Source of the DNA: RFSX01 sp965248155
GTDB lineage: Bacteria; Bacteroidota; Bacteroidia; Chitinophagales; Saprospiraceae
Direction of reading: 5' to 3'
NCBI GenBank assembly: GCA_965248155.1
Contig: CBDFIO010000002.1
Location: forward strand, 2,071,458 to 2,135,457
Length of the DNA: 64,000 nt
Part shown: one piece after another, positions 18,157-28,220 of the stretch
Layout: every line of letters starts with the position of its first letter
Numbering within the stretch: position 1 is the first letter of the stretch
Made by a program: the position numbers and the translations under genes
The notes under the pieces: model-generated
Told to the model about the DNA's origin: nothing
Database searches by the model: none
Seen by the model: only the letters and a program-made list of their open reading frames with translations

Positions 18157-18309
18157 ATCTATTTCAAGCTTGATTTCATTGTTCGTTTTACTCAGTAGAA
18201 TTGGTGGCACCGCATTACTATATTCATCTATTTCTAAGAAATTGTACCTTTTATTTAATTCAGAATATTGTTTTTCAATACAAGTATACAGCTCATTAAA
18301 ATCTTTCAT
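18157..18309 (-). pseudogene. N-terminal fragment of an unrecognised gene, cut by IS3 copy D
   Basis: About 51 residues are read on the minus strand (MKDFNELYTCIEKQYSELNK...) before the frame runs into the right end of copy D. It is acidic and helical, with no family recognised. From 18310 to 18482 no further coding or structured feature is seen. Confidence 0.4.
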
Positions 18310-18482
18310 ATTAATTGAATTTCTGATTTACTAATTCAAACAAGCTACAGGTTTTCGTGCATTGGATTTACACGATAGACTTATTAATTTTAATTAACCT
18401 TGTGTGATGTGAGCCTCAACCCTGACTTTAGATATTCCCATAGTACCGATACATTTTTTCAGAATACCCCCCTGGTCTTTAA

Positions 18483-18758
18483 TTATTCAGAACTCAAGTC
18501 GATTCTATCAATTATACTTCTTATCTCTTTAAGTGCCACAGTAGGACTAGAAAGGTCTTTCTCTTTTGTATTAATCAACAATTCTCTTACATCAACATCC
18601 AACTCTTTTGCAATTCCAATTAATAGGTTAGGTTTAGGAAAGTTGTATCCTTTCACGATGTTAGAAATTGTGTTTTGACTAACTCCAAGCTTTAAAGCCA
18701 ATTCTTTACCTGAAACTCCTTTCTCAGTTAGTATTTCTTTGAGTCTTAATATGTTCAT
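18483..18758 (-). CDS. XRE-family transcriptional regulator
   Basis: This 91-residue protein starts at the ATG at 18758 (MNILRLKEILTEKGVSGKEL) rather than at a further in-frame codon upstream, because the helix-turn-helix domain begins at this Met. The Cro/CI-type motif (ALKLGVSQNTISNIVKGY) is clear, and a short helical tail follows. It faces the RadC-like gene across 106 bases with two identical-type inverted repeats, so it probably represses itself and its neighbour. Confidence 0.88.
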   Translation of the reverse strand: MNILRLKEILTEKGVSGKELALKLGVSQNTISNIVKGYNFPKPNLLIGIAKELDVDVRELLINTKEKDLSSPTVALKEIRSIIDRIDLSSE

Positions 18759-18790
18759 ACACAAGTAACATTTTGATAATTGCAATAAAA

Positions 18791-18862
18791 ATACAAATAT
18801 AAATTGTATTGTATCAAAATAATATTTACATTTAGAGTATTAAAATACAAATAATACTTGTA
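18791..18862. promoter_or_regulatory. Twin operator-like inverted repeats between xre and radC-like genes
   Basis: Two sites have the form ATACAA-N7-TTGTA. The first is at 18791-18809 (arms ATACAA and TTGTAT). The second is at 18845-18862 (arms ATACAA and TTGTA) and ends two bases before the RadC-like start codon. The common spacing and position between divergent genes suggest binding by the XRE protein. Confidence 0.6.
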
Positions 18863-18864
18863 CA

Positions 18865-19296
18865 ATGAAAGCAACAGAAATCAAGCTAACTTACAAAAGG
18901 AAATCATCAGGAATTAAAATATCCTCAGCAACTTCTGCTTATGAAATACTTTCTAACTTCTGGGATAAGAGTACAATTGATTATTGTGAAACGTTTGTTG
19001 TTATGTACTTATCTAGGAGTAATGAAGTACTTGGATTCATTAAAATAAGTGATGGTGGATTAAATGGATGTATGGTAGATATTAGGAAAGTATTTCAAGG
19101 GGCATTACTAACTAATTCTTCTTCGATTATTGTTTCTCATAATCATCCTAGCGGGAATTTAAATCCTTCACAGCAGAATATAAAAATAACAAAGGAACTA
19201 ACTAAGGCAGGAGAACTTTTACAGATTAAGTTACTTGACCATTTAATTGTTACGTCATCTGGATATTTCAGTTTCGCGGATAAGGGGATAATATAG
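18865..19296 (+). CDS. RadC-like JAB-domain protein
   Basis: This 143-residue protein of the RadC/JAB (MPN) type is common on mobile elements in Bacteroidota. It has the core motif SHNHPSG at about residues 90-96 followed by NLNPSQQN. The usual JAMM pattern ends in Asp after PSxx, but here Asn occupies that place, so one metal ligand is changed and peptidase-type chemistry is doubtful. The N-terminal helix-hairpin-helix part of chromosomal RadC is absent, as usual for the short mobile form. It is transcribed divergently from the XRE gene. Confidence 0.85.
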   Translation: MKATEIKLTYKRKSSGIKISSATSAYEILSNFWDKSTIDYCETFVVMYLSRSNEVLGFIKISDGGLNGCMVDIRKVFQGALLTNSSSIIVSHNHPSGNLNPSQQNIKITKELTKAGELLQIKLLDHLIVTSSGYFSFADKGII

Positions 19297-19346
19297 TCAA
19301 TTAAAGTAATATCGACAACAAAATCGGCAACATCAGAGTAAAAAAT

Positions 19347-19381
19347 AGAGCCAACTCGTTGATTTACAGCGAATTGGCTCT
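19347..19381. terminator. Bidirectional intrinsic terminator between radC-like gene and tRNA-Asp
   Basis: The arms AGAGCCAACTCG (19347-19358) and CGAATTGGCTCT (19370-19381) pair with one mismatch. T runs follow in both directions, the better one on the minus strand (TATTTTTTA), where it ends the tRNA transcript. Confidence 0.75.
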
Positions 19382-19390
19382 TTGTCTATG

Positions 19391-19464
<74 letters not shown>

Positions 19465-19582
19465 TTAACTTTGTAAGGCATGCAAAAGTAAACAGCATTT
19501 TTAATCTACACAATAGTTTGACAAGTATTTTTCAGATCTTTTATATTTTTCTTTTCCTCCACTCCTCGAATTAGACCTTTTT

Positions 19583-20767
19583 CTACATTTTCTTCATGTA
19601 AGTTGCACTCCTCCACAACCATTCCAATGGCCCATATCGGAATCGCTTCATCCACCATTTGCTTATTATGATTTGAATCATGATAATAACAATAGATAAA
19701 ACAAATAAATAGGCATTCCTATATTCGCCTATTAAGCCCAATCCCCAGCCCATCAATAAAGAAGTACCAATCAGTGTTTGAGTAACATAATTGGTCAATG
19801 CCGTTTTTCCATATTCTTTGAAGACATCCAATCGCTTTCTCCATTTTTCGGATTTATACATAAGGACAAAAGTTCCAAGAATAAGTATCGTCAAACAAAT
19901 ATTGAACATGTCAGCCATATGCAATCCCAAAGCAACCCATGGATTTGCAAAGGAAAATTCTTCTCCCATCTGACTGAAAAAGACTGCTGTCAATGCACCA
20001 AATAGAATGAGACCTCCTCCCGAATACCACATTGCCTTTTTAAGAGACTTTCTATATTCTTCCAGTTTTTGAAAAAATTGAATGCGACCTAACCAAATCC
20101 CCATCAAAAAGAAAGCAAAAGTAAGATAGAATCTATAGAATAAACCCAGCTGGAATTCCATTTTCATAACAAAGCCATCTGTGATATTGGACCACCGCAA
20201 TGCCGGTAAACTTCCATATTTTAAAATCTCCCAATATTCTGCAATCCGTACACTTTCAGCACTTACGTTAGGATGTCCAAAAACAGTCAGATCACCACAC
20301 AAGTAAAAAGTTATGTTCCTGGGAATACCCAGCAACACTATTGCAATCCCGATCCAAATTCCTCTGTTACTCAAGGGAAGGAAAAACAAAAGGAATGGGG
20401 CCAAAATCGCATAGATCGTTAATATATCTCCTCTATAAAAAGCATGATGGATATATCCGATTACAAAGAGTAAAAAAATACGCCATAAATACCTGCCCTT
20501 ATAATCGATTCCTCGTTGTTTCGCATTGTTAAACAGGATATAAAAACTCAGTCCAAACAGAATAGAAAACAAAGCGAAAAACTTCCCTCTCAGAAAAATA
20601 TTTATAAAGACATCCACGATATAATCCGGAACACCCACCCTGGCGCTTTCCATCGTTTCAGGTGGTAAAATGGCCCCCACATATTGTTCAACAATGTGAA
20701 CGACAACAATCCCTGCAAGAGCAAATCCTCGCAGGGAATCAATAATATCGATTCTTTTATTCATCAT
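19583..20767 (-). CDS. DUF418 family membrane protein
   Basis: This 394-residue polytopic membrane protein opens with RIDIIDSLRGFALAGIVVVHI and ends with the DUF418 signature (GKTALTNYVTQTLIGTSLLM, then WWMKRFRYGPLEWLWRSATY). About ten hydrophobic segments are visible. Family members are related to acyltransferase-type membrane proteins, but their substrate is unknown. The gene stands alone, convergent with nothing on its left but the tRNA. Confidence 0.88.
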   Translation of the reverse strand: MMNKRIDIIDSLRGFALAGIVVVHIVEQYVGAILPPETMESARVGVPDYIVDVFINIFLRGKFFALFSILFGLSFYILFNNAKQRGIDYKGRYLWRIFLLFVIGYIHHAFYRGDILTIYAILAPFLLFFLPLSNRGIWIGIAIVLLGIPRNITFYLCGDLTVFGHPNVSAESVRIAEYWEILKYGSLPALRWSNITDGFVMKMEFQLGLFYRFYLTFAFFLMGIWLGRIQFFQKLEEYRKSLKKAMWYSGGGLILFGALTAVFFSQMGEEFSFANPWVALGLHMADMFNICLTILILGTFVLMYKSEKWRKRLDVFKEYGKTALTNYVTQTLIGTSLLMGWGLGLIGEYRNAYLFVLSIVIIMIQIIISKWWMKRFRYGPLEWLWRSATYMKKM

Positions 20768-20929
20768 ACAATTCTAATAAAAAAGAAAAGAAAATAGCTT
20801 TTAATTTAATAGTGAAGAATAATCGGCAAGTGTCCTTTATTTACCTATTATTCGAATAAAATAGTAAAAAATACTTGTTCCACTTAATTGTATTGCTATT
20901 TTCGTAAGAGCTGATATTAAAAAATAAGA

Positions 20930-21889
20930 ATGGTATTCCTAGAATTTGAAAGACCCCTTGAGAAGCTTTATGAGCAATTAGAAAAGATCCATCAGATCGA
21001 AGAAGAGGGTGATATAGATGTATCGGATAAGATAAAAGAGCTTGAGAGCAAGATCAGATCTAAAAAGAAAGAAATCTACTCTAATCTTACCGGGTGGCAA
21101 AAAGTTCAATTGTCAAGGCATCCTGAAAGACCGTATACCTTGTATTATATCGAGAACATGTTTAAGAAGTTTATTGAACTTCATGGAGATCGAACCTTTG
21201 GTGATGATAAAGCGATAGTAGGAGGGATAGGCAAATTGGATAGTCAATCGGTAGTGGTGATCGGACATCAGAAAGGGATCAACACTAAGATGCGTCAATA
21301 CCGAAATTTTGGAATGGCCAATCCGGAAGGATATCGAAAAGCTTTGCGCTTGATGAAATTGGCTGAAAAATTTAATTATCCAGTAATTTGCTTTATCGAC
21401 ACCCCCGGTGCTTATCCCGGAATTGAAGCAGAAGAACGGGGACAAGCAGAAGCCATTGCTAGGAATCTTTTCGAAATGGCTCAACTCAATGTACCCATAC
21501 TATGTTATATCATTGGAGAAGGAGCATCAGGAGGTGCATTAGGAATCGGTCTCGGTGATAAAGTCTTTATGCTTGAAAATACCTGGTATTCTGTAATCTC
21601 GCCAGAATCATGTTCATCTATTCTATGGAGATCGTGGGACTACAAAGAGCAAGCTGCTGAGGCTTTAAAGTTGACGGCAGATCATATGCTTGAATTTGGC
21701 TTGATTGATGATATTATAAAAGAACCACTTGGAGGAGCTCATGGCGATCCAGAGAAAATGGTAAAAACTCTAAAAAGTCATATCAAACGAGAGATTGTCA
21801 GTCAGATGGAGATTCCTTCCAAAAAGAGAATAAAATTACGTGTAGATAAATATTGTAAAATGGGGATCTACGATGTAATCAAACCCTGA
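20930..21889 (+). CDS. accA: Acetyl-CoA carboxylase carboxyltransferase subunit alpha
   Basis: This 319-residue protein transfers CO2 from carboxybiotin to acetyl-CoA, with AccD, in the first step of fatty acid synthesis. It has the AccA N-terminal coiled helical part (EFERPLEKLYEQLEKI), the crotonase-like core with GASGGALGIGLGDKVFMLE, and YSVISPESCSSILWR, all as in the family. Its length is normal. dapA follows 23 bases later, so the two are probably co-transcribed. Confidence 0.96.
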   Translation: MVFLEFERPLEKLYEQLEKIHQIEEEGDIDVSDKIKELESKIRSKKKEIYSNLTGWQKVQLSRHPERPYTLYYIENMFKKFIELHGDRTFGDDKAIVGGIGKLDSQSVVVIGHQKGINTKMRQYRNFGMANPEGYRKALRLMKLAEKFNYPVICFIDTPGAYPGIEAEERGQAEAIARNLFEMAQLNVPILCYIIGEGASGGALGIGLGDKVFMLENTWYSVISPESCSSILWRSWDYKEQAAEALKLTADHMLEFGLIDDIIKEPLGGAHGDPEKMVKTLKSHIKREIVSQMEIPSKKRIKLRVDKYCKMGIYDVIKP

Positions 21890-21912
21890 TTTTAAGAAGC
21901 ATTGAATCTATT

Positions 21913-22812
21913 ATGAATCAAAAATTTACCGGGACTGGCGTTGCCCTCATTACACCTTTTAATGATGATTTAAGTATTGATTATAATGCTTATGAAGCGA
22001 TTATTGAATATGTCATTCATGAAAACATTGACTTTCTTGTTCCGCTGGGATCCACCGGAGAAACAGCGACTTTAAATGAAGAAGAAGCCCGAAGAGTACT
22101 CGACTTTGTTATTGAAGTCAATAAAGGGAGAAAGCCCATTCTTGTAGGGAATTTCGGTGGTAACAACACCCTTGAACTGGTTCGGAAAATTGAAAATTAC
22201 AATTTTGATAACATCGATGGTATTCTATCATCCAGTCCTGCTTATGTGAAGCCCAATCAGGAAGGAATCTACAGCCACTACATGGCTATGGCAGAAGTTA
22301 GCCCTGTTCCGATTATGATATATAATGTTCCCGGACGAACAAAATCGAATATCGAATGGAATACGACAGTCCGACTGGCAAATGCCAGTGACAAATTCGT
22401 CGGTATCAAAGAAGCTTCTGCAGATTTGATCCAGGCTACCAGAATCATCAAAAATCGGCCAGAACATTTTATTGTGACTTCAGGAGATGATGAGGTGGCT
22501 CTACCGATGATTGCTGCTGGTGGAGATGGTGTAATCTCTGTGATCGCCAATGCATTTCCTGGATATTTTTCAACCATGACCAGATTAATTAAGACAGGAG
22601 AACTTGAAAAAGCACGAGAATATAATTTTAGAATATTCGATCTCCATAAATGGTTGTACATCGAAGGAAATCCTGTCGGTATCAAATCTGCAATGGAAGT
22701 GCTGGGCTTCTGCAAAAATCACGTGCGACTGCCTTTGCATATTATGTCTGATGCGAATTATCAGCATCTGAGAGATTGTGTTGAAAGAATCAAATCTTTG
22801 ACCGATTCTTAA
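21913..22812 (+). CDS. dapA: 4-hydroxy-tetrahydrodipicolinate synthase
   Basis: This 299-residue TIM-barrel enzyme condenses pyruvate with aspartate semialdehyde in lysine and diaminopimelate synthesis. The motifs seen are GTGVALITPF at the start, LGSTGETATL (GxTGE), IYNVPGRT with the catalytic Tyr (about residue 137) and VGIKEAS with the Schiff-base Lys (about residue 165). It follows accA closely. From 22813 to 23034 no gene is seen; a small inverted repeat (TTACCG and CGGTAA, 22928-22945) is present. Confidence 0.95.
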   Translation: MNQKFTGTGVALITPFNDDLSIDYNAYEAIIEYVIHENIDFLVPLGSTGETATLNEEEARRVLDFVIEVNKGRKPILVGNFGGNNTLELVRKIENYNFDNIDGILSSSPAYVKPNQEGIYSHYMAMAEVSPVPIMIYNVPGRTKSNIEWNTTVRLANASDKFVGIKEASADLIQATRIIKNRPEHFIVTSGDDEVALPMIAAGGDGVISVIANAFPGYFSTMTRLIKTGELEKAREYNFRIFDLHKWLYIEGNPVGIKSAMEVLGFCKNHVRLPLHIMSDANYQHLRDCVERIKSLTDS

Positions 22813-23034
22813 GGCAAATTTCTTCTAAGAATATCCTCTTCATATTATGAATAAATGTAATATATAACGTATATTAGTGTTTTATTTTCACCGATTTTCC
22901 AACACAATAGAACTGATTGTCTTCACTTTACCGAATCCACGGTAAGAAATTGTCTATTCACCCAAGATAGCTGCTTAAGATAATTATCGAGAATAGATTA
23001 TTTAGAATTTATTAAAACCAAGACACAAACGGTT

Positions 23035-26000
23035 ATGCATTGTAACTTAACACGCGTTATTTGTATTCTTTTTCTTTTGTCAGTATTACCATTCTCTACG
23101 TCACTGGCCAATTATTATGAAGATATTTCGGGAGGAGATATTCCAACATTACATGTCAATTTTGATAACTGTGCCTCTTTTGGAGGTGGATCAAATGCAG
23201 ATTATTCAGAATTTACAGCCACAAAAGTAGTAAACATCGAATGCAGCCAACTTTCTTTGGTTGGAGGACATGTATATCGGGACAACCCCGAGGTTAATCT
23301 CCATTCCTGTACACCGGGAATAAATGATACACCGGCGATGTGTATATCAGCACAGGATACATGTTCTTATGACAGTTCAAGTGATAAAGCTTTGCGATTT
23401 GATATTATGGTGGTTCCCGGTCCTGATGGTTTGGGGTCTCTGGACAATATTTCATTCCAAGAAAGAGCACCAGAAGAGTTTAGTTTTATAGAAGGACCTA
23501 TTGGCCCCAATGATTATCCAACAATGTTTGCTCTTAAAATTCACGTTGATGGATTGGAAGTATTGAGTCTGGAAAACATGGCTACAAGCCGGGATTGGAA
23601 TTTAAGATCCTTCGACTTCGAAGGACTAAGTCATTTTCTGGTTTCCGATACAACAATATTCAATGTAAGTATTTTGCCTTATTGTCTTATTGGTAATGGT
23701 GCTTCTATGAGAGCCTGGGATATTGATGAATTGACGATTACAGGAGGGTGCTATAATATCCGTGGAGGAACTATTAGTACGACATCAAATGATGTTCTTT
23801 GTTCTTTAGATACAGAATCCGGTAGAGTTGATTTTGATCTTACCGGTGAATTGGGTGATAATTTTTCCTGGCTTTTAATAGATGAGAACAGAGAGATTAT
23901 TCGAATTTTCAGTTCACCCGCATTTCATTTTTCTAATGTCCCAACAGGTAATTATCAAATCTTCCACATCGCCTATGCTGATGATGTCACAGGTATTGCA
24001 CGTGGCAATCTGATTGATGGAATAACAGGTTGTTTTGATATTTCCAACGGGCTGAGCTTTATGAATATGAATGTGAGTGGTGGAGAATTGAATGTAGACG
24101 GAAGCGTTTTTACTACGATTTGTACTGCAGAAGATAATACAGAAGATGTTATTGTAGAATTAAGCGGTAATTTAGGTGCTGGACAATTATACATTCTTAC
24201 CGATTCGGTGAATGTCATTATAGATTTTCAGAATAGTGATACCTTCAATTTTGCCGGCGTACCATCCGGTGTATGCCTTATATATTCGGTAAGTTTTGAA
24301 GGGCAAATCATGAACTTCAGCAATGGATTTAATATAGCAGATATCACAGGATGTTATGAGTTGTCATCACCTGTTGCTGTGATCAGGAATTTTGCAGATG
24401 GAGGTACGATCAATTCTCAAGGATTAAGCAGTGTTGAGATATGTAACAATGAAAATGACGGCTTAGTCGATATGAGTATTATTGGTGCTGCCGGCGATCA
24501 GTCTGATTGGATAATTACAGATGAGGACGGAGTGATTGTTTTGATCTCTAATGCTATTCCTTTGGATGTTAGTAGTTTGCCTGCCGGATTGTATGATATA
24601 CAACATGTCAGCTCTTCAGCTGCAGTGAGTGGAATAACAATAGGTGAAAATATTGCCGATCTATCAGGTTGCTTTTCAGTTTCAAATACGGTGTCGCTTA
24701 ACATAATGATAGTGAATGGCGGAATGCTTAACTTAGAAGACGGAAGCATTCAGATAGAAATATGTGCCGATGACGGAATGTCAGATGAATTTGGAGTGGT
24801 CCTTTTGGATGCCATCGGAGACAGCACGGCATGGGTAATTACGGATACAACAGGTATCATCCTTGGTCTACCTCCCGGTCCTACATTTGATTTGGAAGGT
24901 GCGGGTGAAGGAATTTGTCTGCTTTGGAATCTTAGTTTTAATGACATGATACAAGGTCTAGAATTGGGTGCTGATAGTGATAGTCTTGAAGGTTGTCTAG
25001 CCCTTTCTAATCCAATTATTATAAACAGACTGACCGGTGAAAATTGTCCTGATACTTGTATGGTTGAAGGCGGATTCATTGACTTGTTCAATAATAATTT
25101 ATGTGTGGGTGATGGTGAAGCTGATATTATGGACGCTGATGTTTTTGGAGCAATCGGACCCTTTTCAGTTTTTATATTGACGGATACTGATAGTACGATA
25201 GTATCTGTAATAGATACCTTACCGGTTGATCTGGATTTACTTCCTGAAGGAAGCTTTAATTTCTGGCATCTAAGTTCGACCGATGCTTTAGTCGTGGACA
25301 GCACACTTGTTCATATCAATGGTATTGATCTTTCTTGTTTTGATCTTTCTGATCCTGCGGGATTCAATACGATCTTCAATAATGCAGGGCTGGTTAATCT
25401 CATGGGAGGAGATACAACGATAAATATTTGTGTAGGGGACAGTATTCCGGATGTTCTAGTTTTTGAAAATTCAAGTGCTGCTACAAATAACTATCAATAT
25501 GTAGTTACGGATACATTGAATGTTATACTGGCGCTCCCAGATACAAATTTTGTAGATTTTGAAAATTCTGGAACAGGTGTTTGTTTGGTCTATGGTGTTT
25601 CATATACTGGCACCTCCTTTTTATACAATGTCGGAGATACTTTGGAATTATTTCCTACTAGTGCGTGCTACGATATCTCTAATAACTATATCGAAGTCAT
25701 CCGTGACAATTGTAATATGACAGTAAATGGTGGAAGCATTTCATTGGTTGGAGGAGCAGTTGAATATTGTCCTGGCGATAGCACAGGGATGACGATGGTA
25801 GATGCCTTTGTTTTTGAAGTGATACTCAATGGAGCCTTTGGAACAGACTTTAATTGGGTCCTCATTGATTCAAGTAATCTGATTATAGATATCAATTCAG
25901 GGAGTCCTCCATTGACCTATGATCTTCAACCTCCGGGGACTTACACATTATACCACATGGCATCTGAAGGCATAATTGATGGACTGATGATTGGGTCTTC

Positions 26001-27930
26001 AATAGACAGCATCATGGGTAGTTATGCCTTATCAAATACGATAACTTTGAATTCTGCTCCATGCGAGACCGAAGAATGTCTTGTAGATGGAGGTTCGTTG
26101 GATTTGTTTACGAATAATGTCTGTGTCAGTGACGGAGAAGCAGATCTTGTAGATGGTGATGTCTTCAATAGCATAGGAGACTATTCCACCTTTCTTATCA
26201 CCGATATTGATAGTATCATTATTGGTAACCCGGCTTCATTGCCAATTAATTTTGAAAGTGCAGGCCCGGGGACATGCCTTGTATGGCATCTGGCGGCCAA
26301 TGATTCTATTCCGATCAGTATGGGCACACATGTGAACAACATCGGAGGTTGCTATGATTTATCATCATCTCAGGCTGTTGTCAGAGTTGAAAATTTTGGA
26401 GGGATGGTAAGCACATCGGGAGTTGATGTAATTGAGATATGTGTTGGAGATTCGATAGCGGATGTGTTAGAATTTATGACTACAGGTATCGGGCAGTTTT
26501 ATCAATATATAGTGACAGATACGTTCAATGTAATTTTAGGAGTTCCTGATTCTACTATTGTTGACTTTGAAAATGCAGGTACAGGAACATGCAGAGTCTA
26601 TGGTTTGGCTCACAATGCTACTTACAACCAAATGCCGGGAGATACACTTACTGTACCATCTATACCAGGATCTTGTTTTGACCTTTCAGAAAATTTTGTA
26701 GAAGTTATTAGAGACGATAGCAGGGGACCTTGTGATCCACCTTTACCCGATCTCAGTATTGTACTGAGCAGAGTAGGAGAATCATCTCAAATATTTGATA
26801 TTAAAAACATTGGTAGCGATACGGTTGATGTTTCGGATTATTGGATTTGTAAAGGACCTGGACAGTACTTTAGGATAGGAGATATCGTTTTAGAATGCGG
26901 AACTTTTAATACAATAATGGCACCCGGAGACGTGAATGGATTAAATATTGGAGTAAGCAACACCGATGGTGAATTAGGATTATATAATACAGATGATTTT
27001 ACGAATAGTGATGCCATTATACATTATGTGGAATGGGGAAGTACAGGACATCCAAGAAGTTCGGTAGCGGTAGCTGCAGGTTTGTGGACTACTGGAGATT
27101 TTGTTCCGGCAATTACTGCTGGAGAGAGTATATATTATGATGAAGAAGGAATATTATCAACTGACTGGGAAGAAGGTCAAACCAATCTTTGTGGTGAACT
27201 TCCTGGACCACCGAAGGTTGTTTTTAACCGTGTCAGTGACAATGCTCAAATTATTGATCTAAAAAATATTAGTACTGACACAGTAGATGTCAATGACTAT
27301 TTTATTCAGCAGGGAATAGATGTATATCGTATTGGAGATTTAATGATTGAATGTGGGCCCCTTAATGGAGTATTAATGCCGGATGAAATTATTGGAGTCG
27401 TTGTAATTCCAATGTCAAATGTCGATGGGGAATTGGCACTTTATACCTCTCAGGGCAATTTCACTTTTAATGTCATGTCTGATTATGTCCAATGGGGTAG
27501 TGCAGGCCATGGTGGGGAATCGAGTGCTGTATTTAATGGCATCTGGTCACCTGGTGATTTCGTAGCTACATTTTCGCAGCCTAATAGTATTTACTATGAT
27601 GGAGAAGGAGACGATGCTGCTGACTGGGAAGAAGGTACTACAAATTTCTGTAGCGGGCTTAAAGCAAAAGGAGATAATGAAATAGAATATTCTATATTTC
27701 CTAATCCGGCAATAGATCAGATTTCAGTAGATATAAGACAGATTCCAGAAGTCAATTGTGTTGCTGAAATATATAACTCCTATGGAAGCAAAATATTAAG
27801 CAAGGAATTTATGAATATAAATGGTAATCCACTGTTAATAGATTTACCAAATGCTCAACCGGGAACTTACTTTTTACGAATTAAATCAAATTCAAAAGTG
27901 CTAACGAAAAAGTTCCTTCTTGTAGAATAA
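23035..27930 (+). CDS. Giant secreted repeat protein with two lamin-tail-like domains and T9SS sorting domain
   Basis: The 1631-residue protein has a signal peptide (LTRVICILFLLSVLPFSTSL). An N-terminal domain of about 240 residues, shared with the next gene, follows (LHVNFDNCASFGGGSN ... YCLIGNGASMRAWDIDEL). Nine repeats of about 110 residues come next; each starts GGxI/L, has a C-x-G-D-G/S-type turn and an ITDxxxxI strand, and ends CFDLSN. Then come two related domains resembling lamin-tail (LTD) folds (ending YYDEEGxxxxDWEEGxTNLC). The C-terminal sorting domain (FPNPAIDQISVDI ... PGTYFLRIKS) marks export by the type IX system and attachment to or release at the surface. Function is unknown; adhesion or matrix formation is inference. 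Confidence 0.82.
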   Translation: MHCNLTRVICILFLLSVLPFSTSLANYYEDISGGDIPTLHVNFDNCASFGGGSNADYSEFTATKVVNIECSQLSLVGGHVYRDNPEVNLHSCTPGINDTPAMCISAQDTCSYDSSSDKALRFDIMVVPGPDGLGSLDNISFQERAPEEFSFIEGPIGPNDYPTMFALKIHVDGLEVLSLENMATSRDWNLRSFDFEGLSHFLVSDTTIFNVSILPYCLIGNGASMRAWDIDELTITGGCYNIRGGTISTTSNDVLCSLDTESGRVDFDLTGELGDNFSWLLIDENREIIRIFSSPAFHFSNVPTGNYQIFHIAYADDVTGIARGNLIDGITGCFDISNGLSFMNMNVSGGELNVDGSVFTTICTAEDNTEDVIVELSGNLGAGQLYILTDSVNVIIDFQNSDTFNFAGVPSGVCLIYSVSFEGQIMNFSNGFNIADITGCYELSSPVAVIRNFADGGTINSQGLSSVEICNNENDGLVDMSIIGAAGDQSDWIITDEDGVIVLISNAIPLDVSSLPAGLYDIQHVSSSAAVSGITIGENIADLSGCFSVSNTVSLNIMIVNGGMLNLEDGSIQIEICADDGMSDEFGVVLLDAIGDSTAWVITDTTGIILGLPPGPTFDLEGAGEGICLLWNLSFNDMIQGLELGADSDSLEGCLALSNPIIINRLTGENCPDTCMVEGGFIDLFNNNLCVGDGEADIMDADVFGAIGPFSVFILTDTDSTIVSVIDTLPVDLDLLPEGSFNFWHLSSTDALVVDSTLVHINGIDLSCFDLSDPAGFNTIFNNAGLVNLMGGDTTINICVGDSIPDVLVFENSSAATNNYQYVVTDTLNVILALPDTNFVDFENSGTGVCLVYGVSYTGTSFLYNVGDTLELFPTSACYDISNNYIEVIRDNCNMTVNGGSISLVGGAVEYCPGDSTGMTMVDAFVFEVILNGAFGTDFNWVLIDSSNLIIDINSGSPPLTYDLQPPGTYTLYHMASEGIIDGLMIGSSIDSIMGSYALSNTITLNSAPCETEECLVDGGSLDLFTNNVCVSDGEADLVDGDVFNSIGDYSTFLITDIDSIIIGNPASLPINFESAGPGTCLVWHLAANDSIPISMGTHVNNIGGCYDLSSSQAVVRVENFGGMVSTSGVDVIEICVGDSIADVLEFMTTGIGQFYQYIVTDTFNVILGVPDSTIVDFENAGTGTCRVYGLAHNATYNQMPGDTLTVPSIPGSCFDLSENFVEVIRDDSRGPCDPPLPDLSIVLSRVGESSQIFDIKNIGSDTVDVSDYWICKGPGQYFRIGDIVLECGTFNTIMAPGDVNGLNIGVSNTDGELGLYNTDDFTNSDAIIHYVEWGSTGHPRSSVAVAAGLWTTGDFVPAITAGESIYYDEEGILSTDWEEGQTNLCGELPGPPKVVFNRVSDNAQIIDLKNISTDTVDVNDYFIQQGIDVYRIGDLMIECGPLNGVLMPDEIIGVVVIPMSNVDGELALYTSQGNFTFNVMSDYVQWGSAGHGGESSAVFNGIWSPGDFVATFSQPNSIYYDGEGDDAADWEEGTTNFCSGLKAKGDNEIEYSIFPNPAIDQISVDIRQIPEVNCVAEIYNSYGSKILSKEFMNINGNPLLIDLPNAQPGTYFLRIKSNSKVLTKKFLLVE

Positions 27931-27950
27931 AAGAGTTGAGTAATGTTTAA

Positions 27951-27982
27951 AAGGAGGGTCTTAGAAAGATCCTTCTTTTTTT
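27951..27982 (+). terminator. Intrinsic terminator after the first giant repeat gene
   Basis: AAGGAGGGTCTT pairs with AAGATCCTTCTT (two G-T pairs) around a three-base loop, followed by a T run. The stretch 27983-28220 before the next gene holds nothing else recognisable. Confidence 0.82.
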
Positions 27983-28220
27983 GACGACAAATCATCATTT
28001 TTCAGTATTTACCACTAGAATATGAGGCCTTTTTAGGCCTATTTTTGGCTTTTATCTCAAAATAGTCTGCAATTTTTTCTCTCTGAGCGTTATTGAAGTA
28101 AACATCTCGATCTATAACTTGGTAAAATAGACGACAATTTTCAACTTATTGATAATGAGGCAGATAAATCACATTTATTTAGAGTATCCTAAAAGAACTA
28201 AGGTCTTAAAAAACTCGATT

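Noticed and set aside
22928..22945. Inverted repeat TTACCG/CGGTAA upstream of the first giant gene as a riboswitch or operator
   Set aside because: The arms are only six bases, with no second site or known motif; it could easily occur by chance.
24750..25304. Long minus-strand frames inside the giant repeat genes (also near 30434, 33689 and others)
   Set aside because: They are shadows created by the repeated coding sequence on the plus strand and have no start context or protein-family features.
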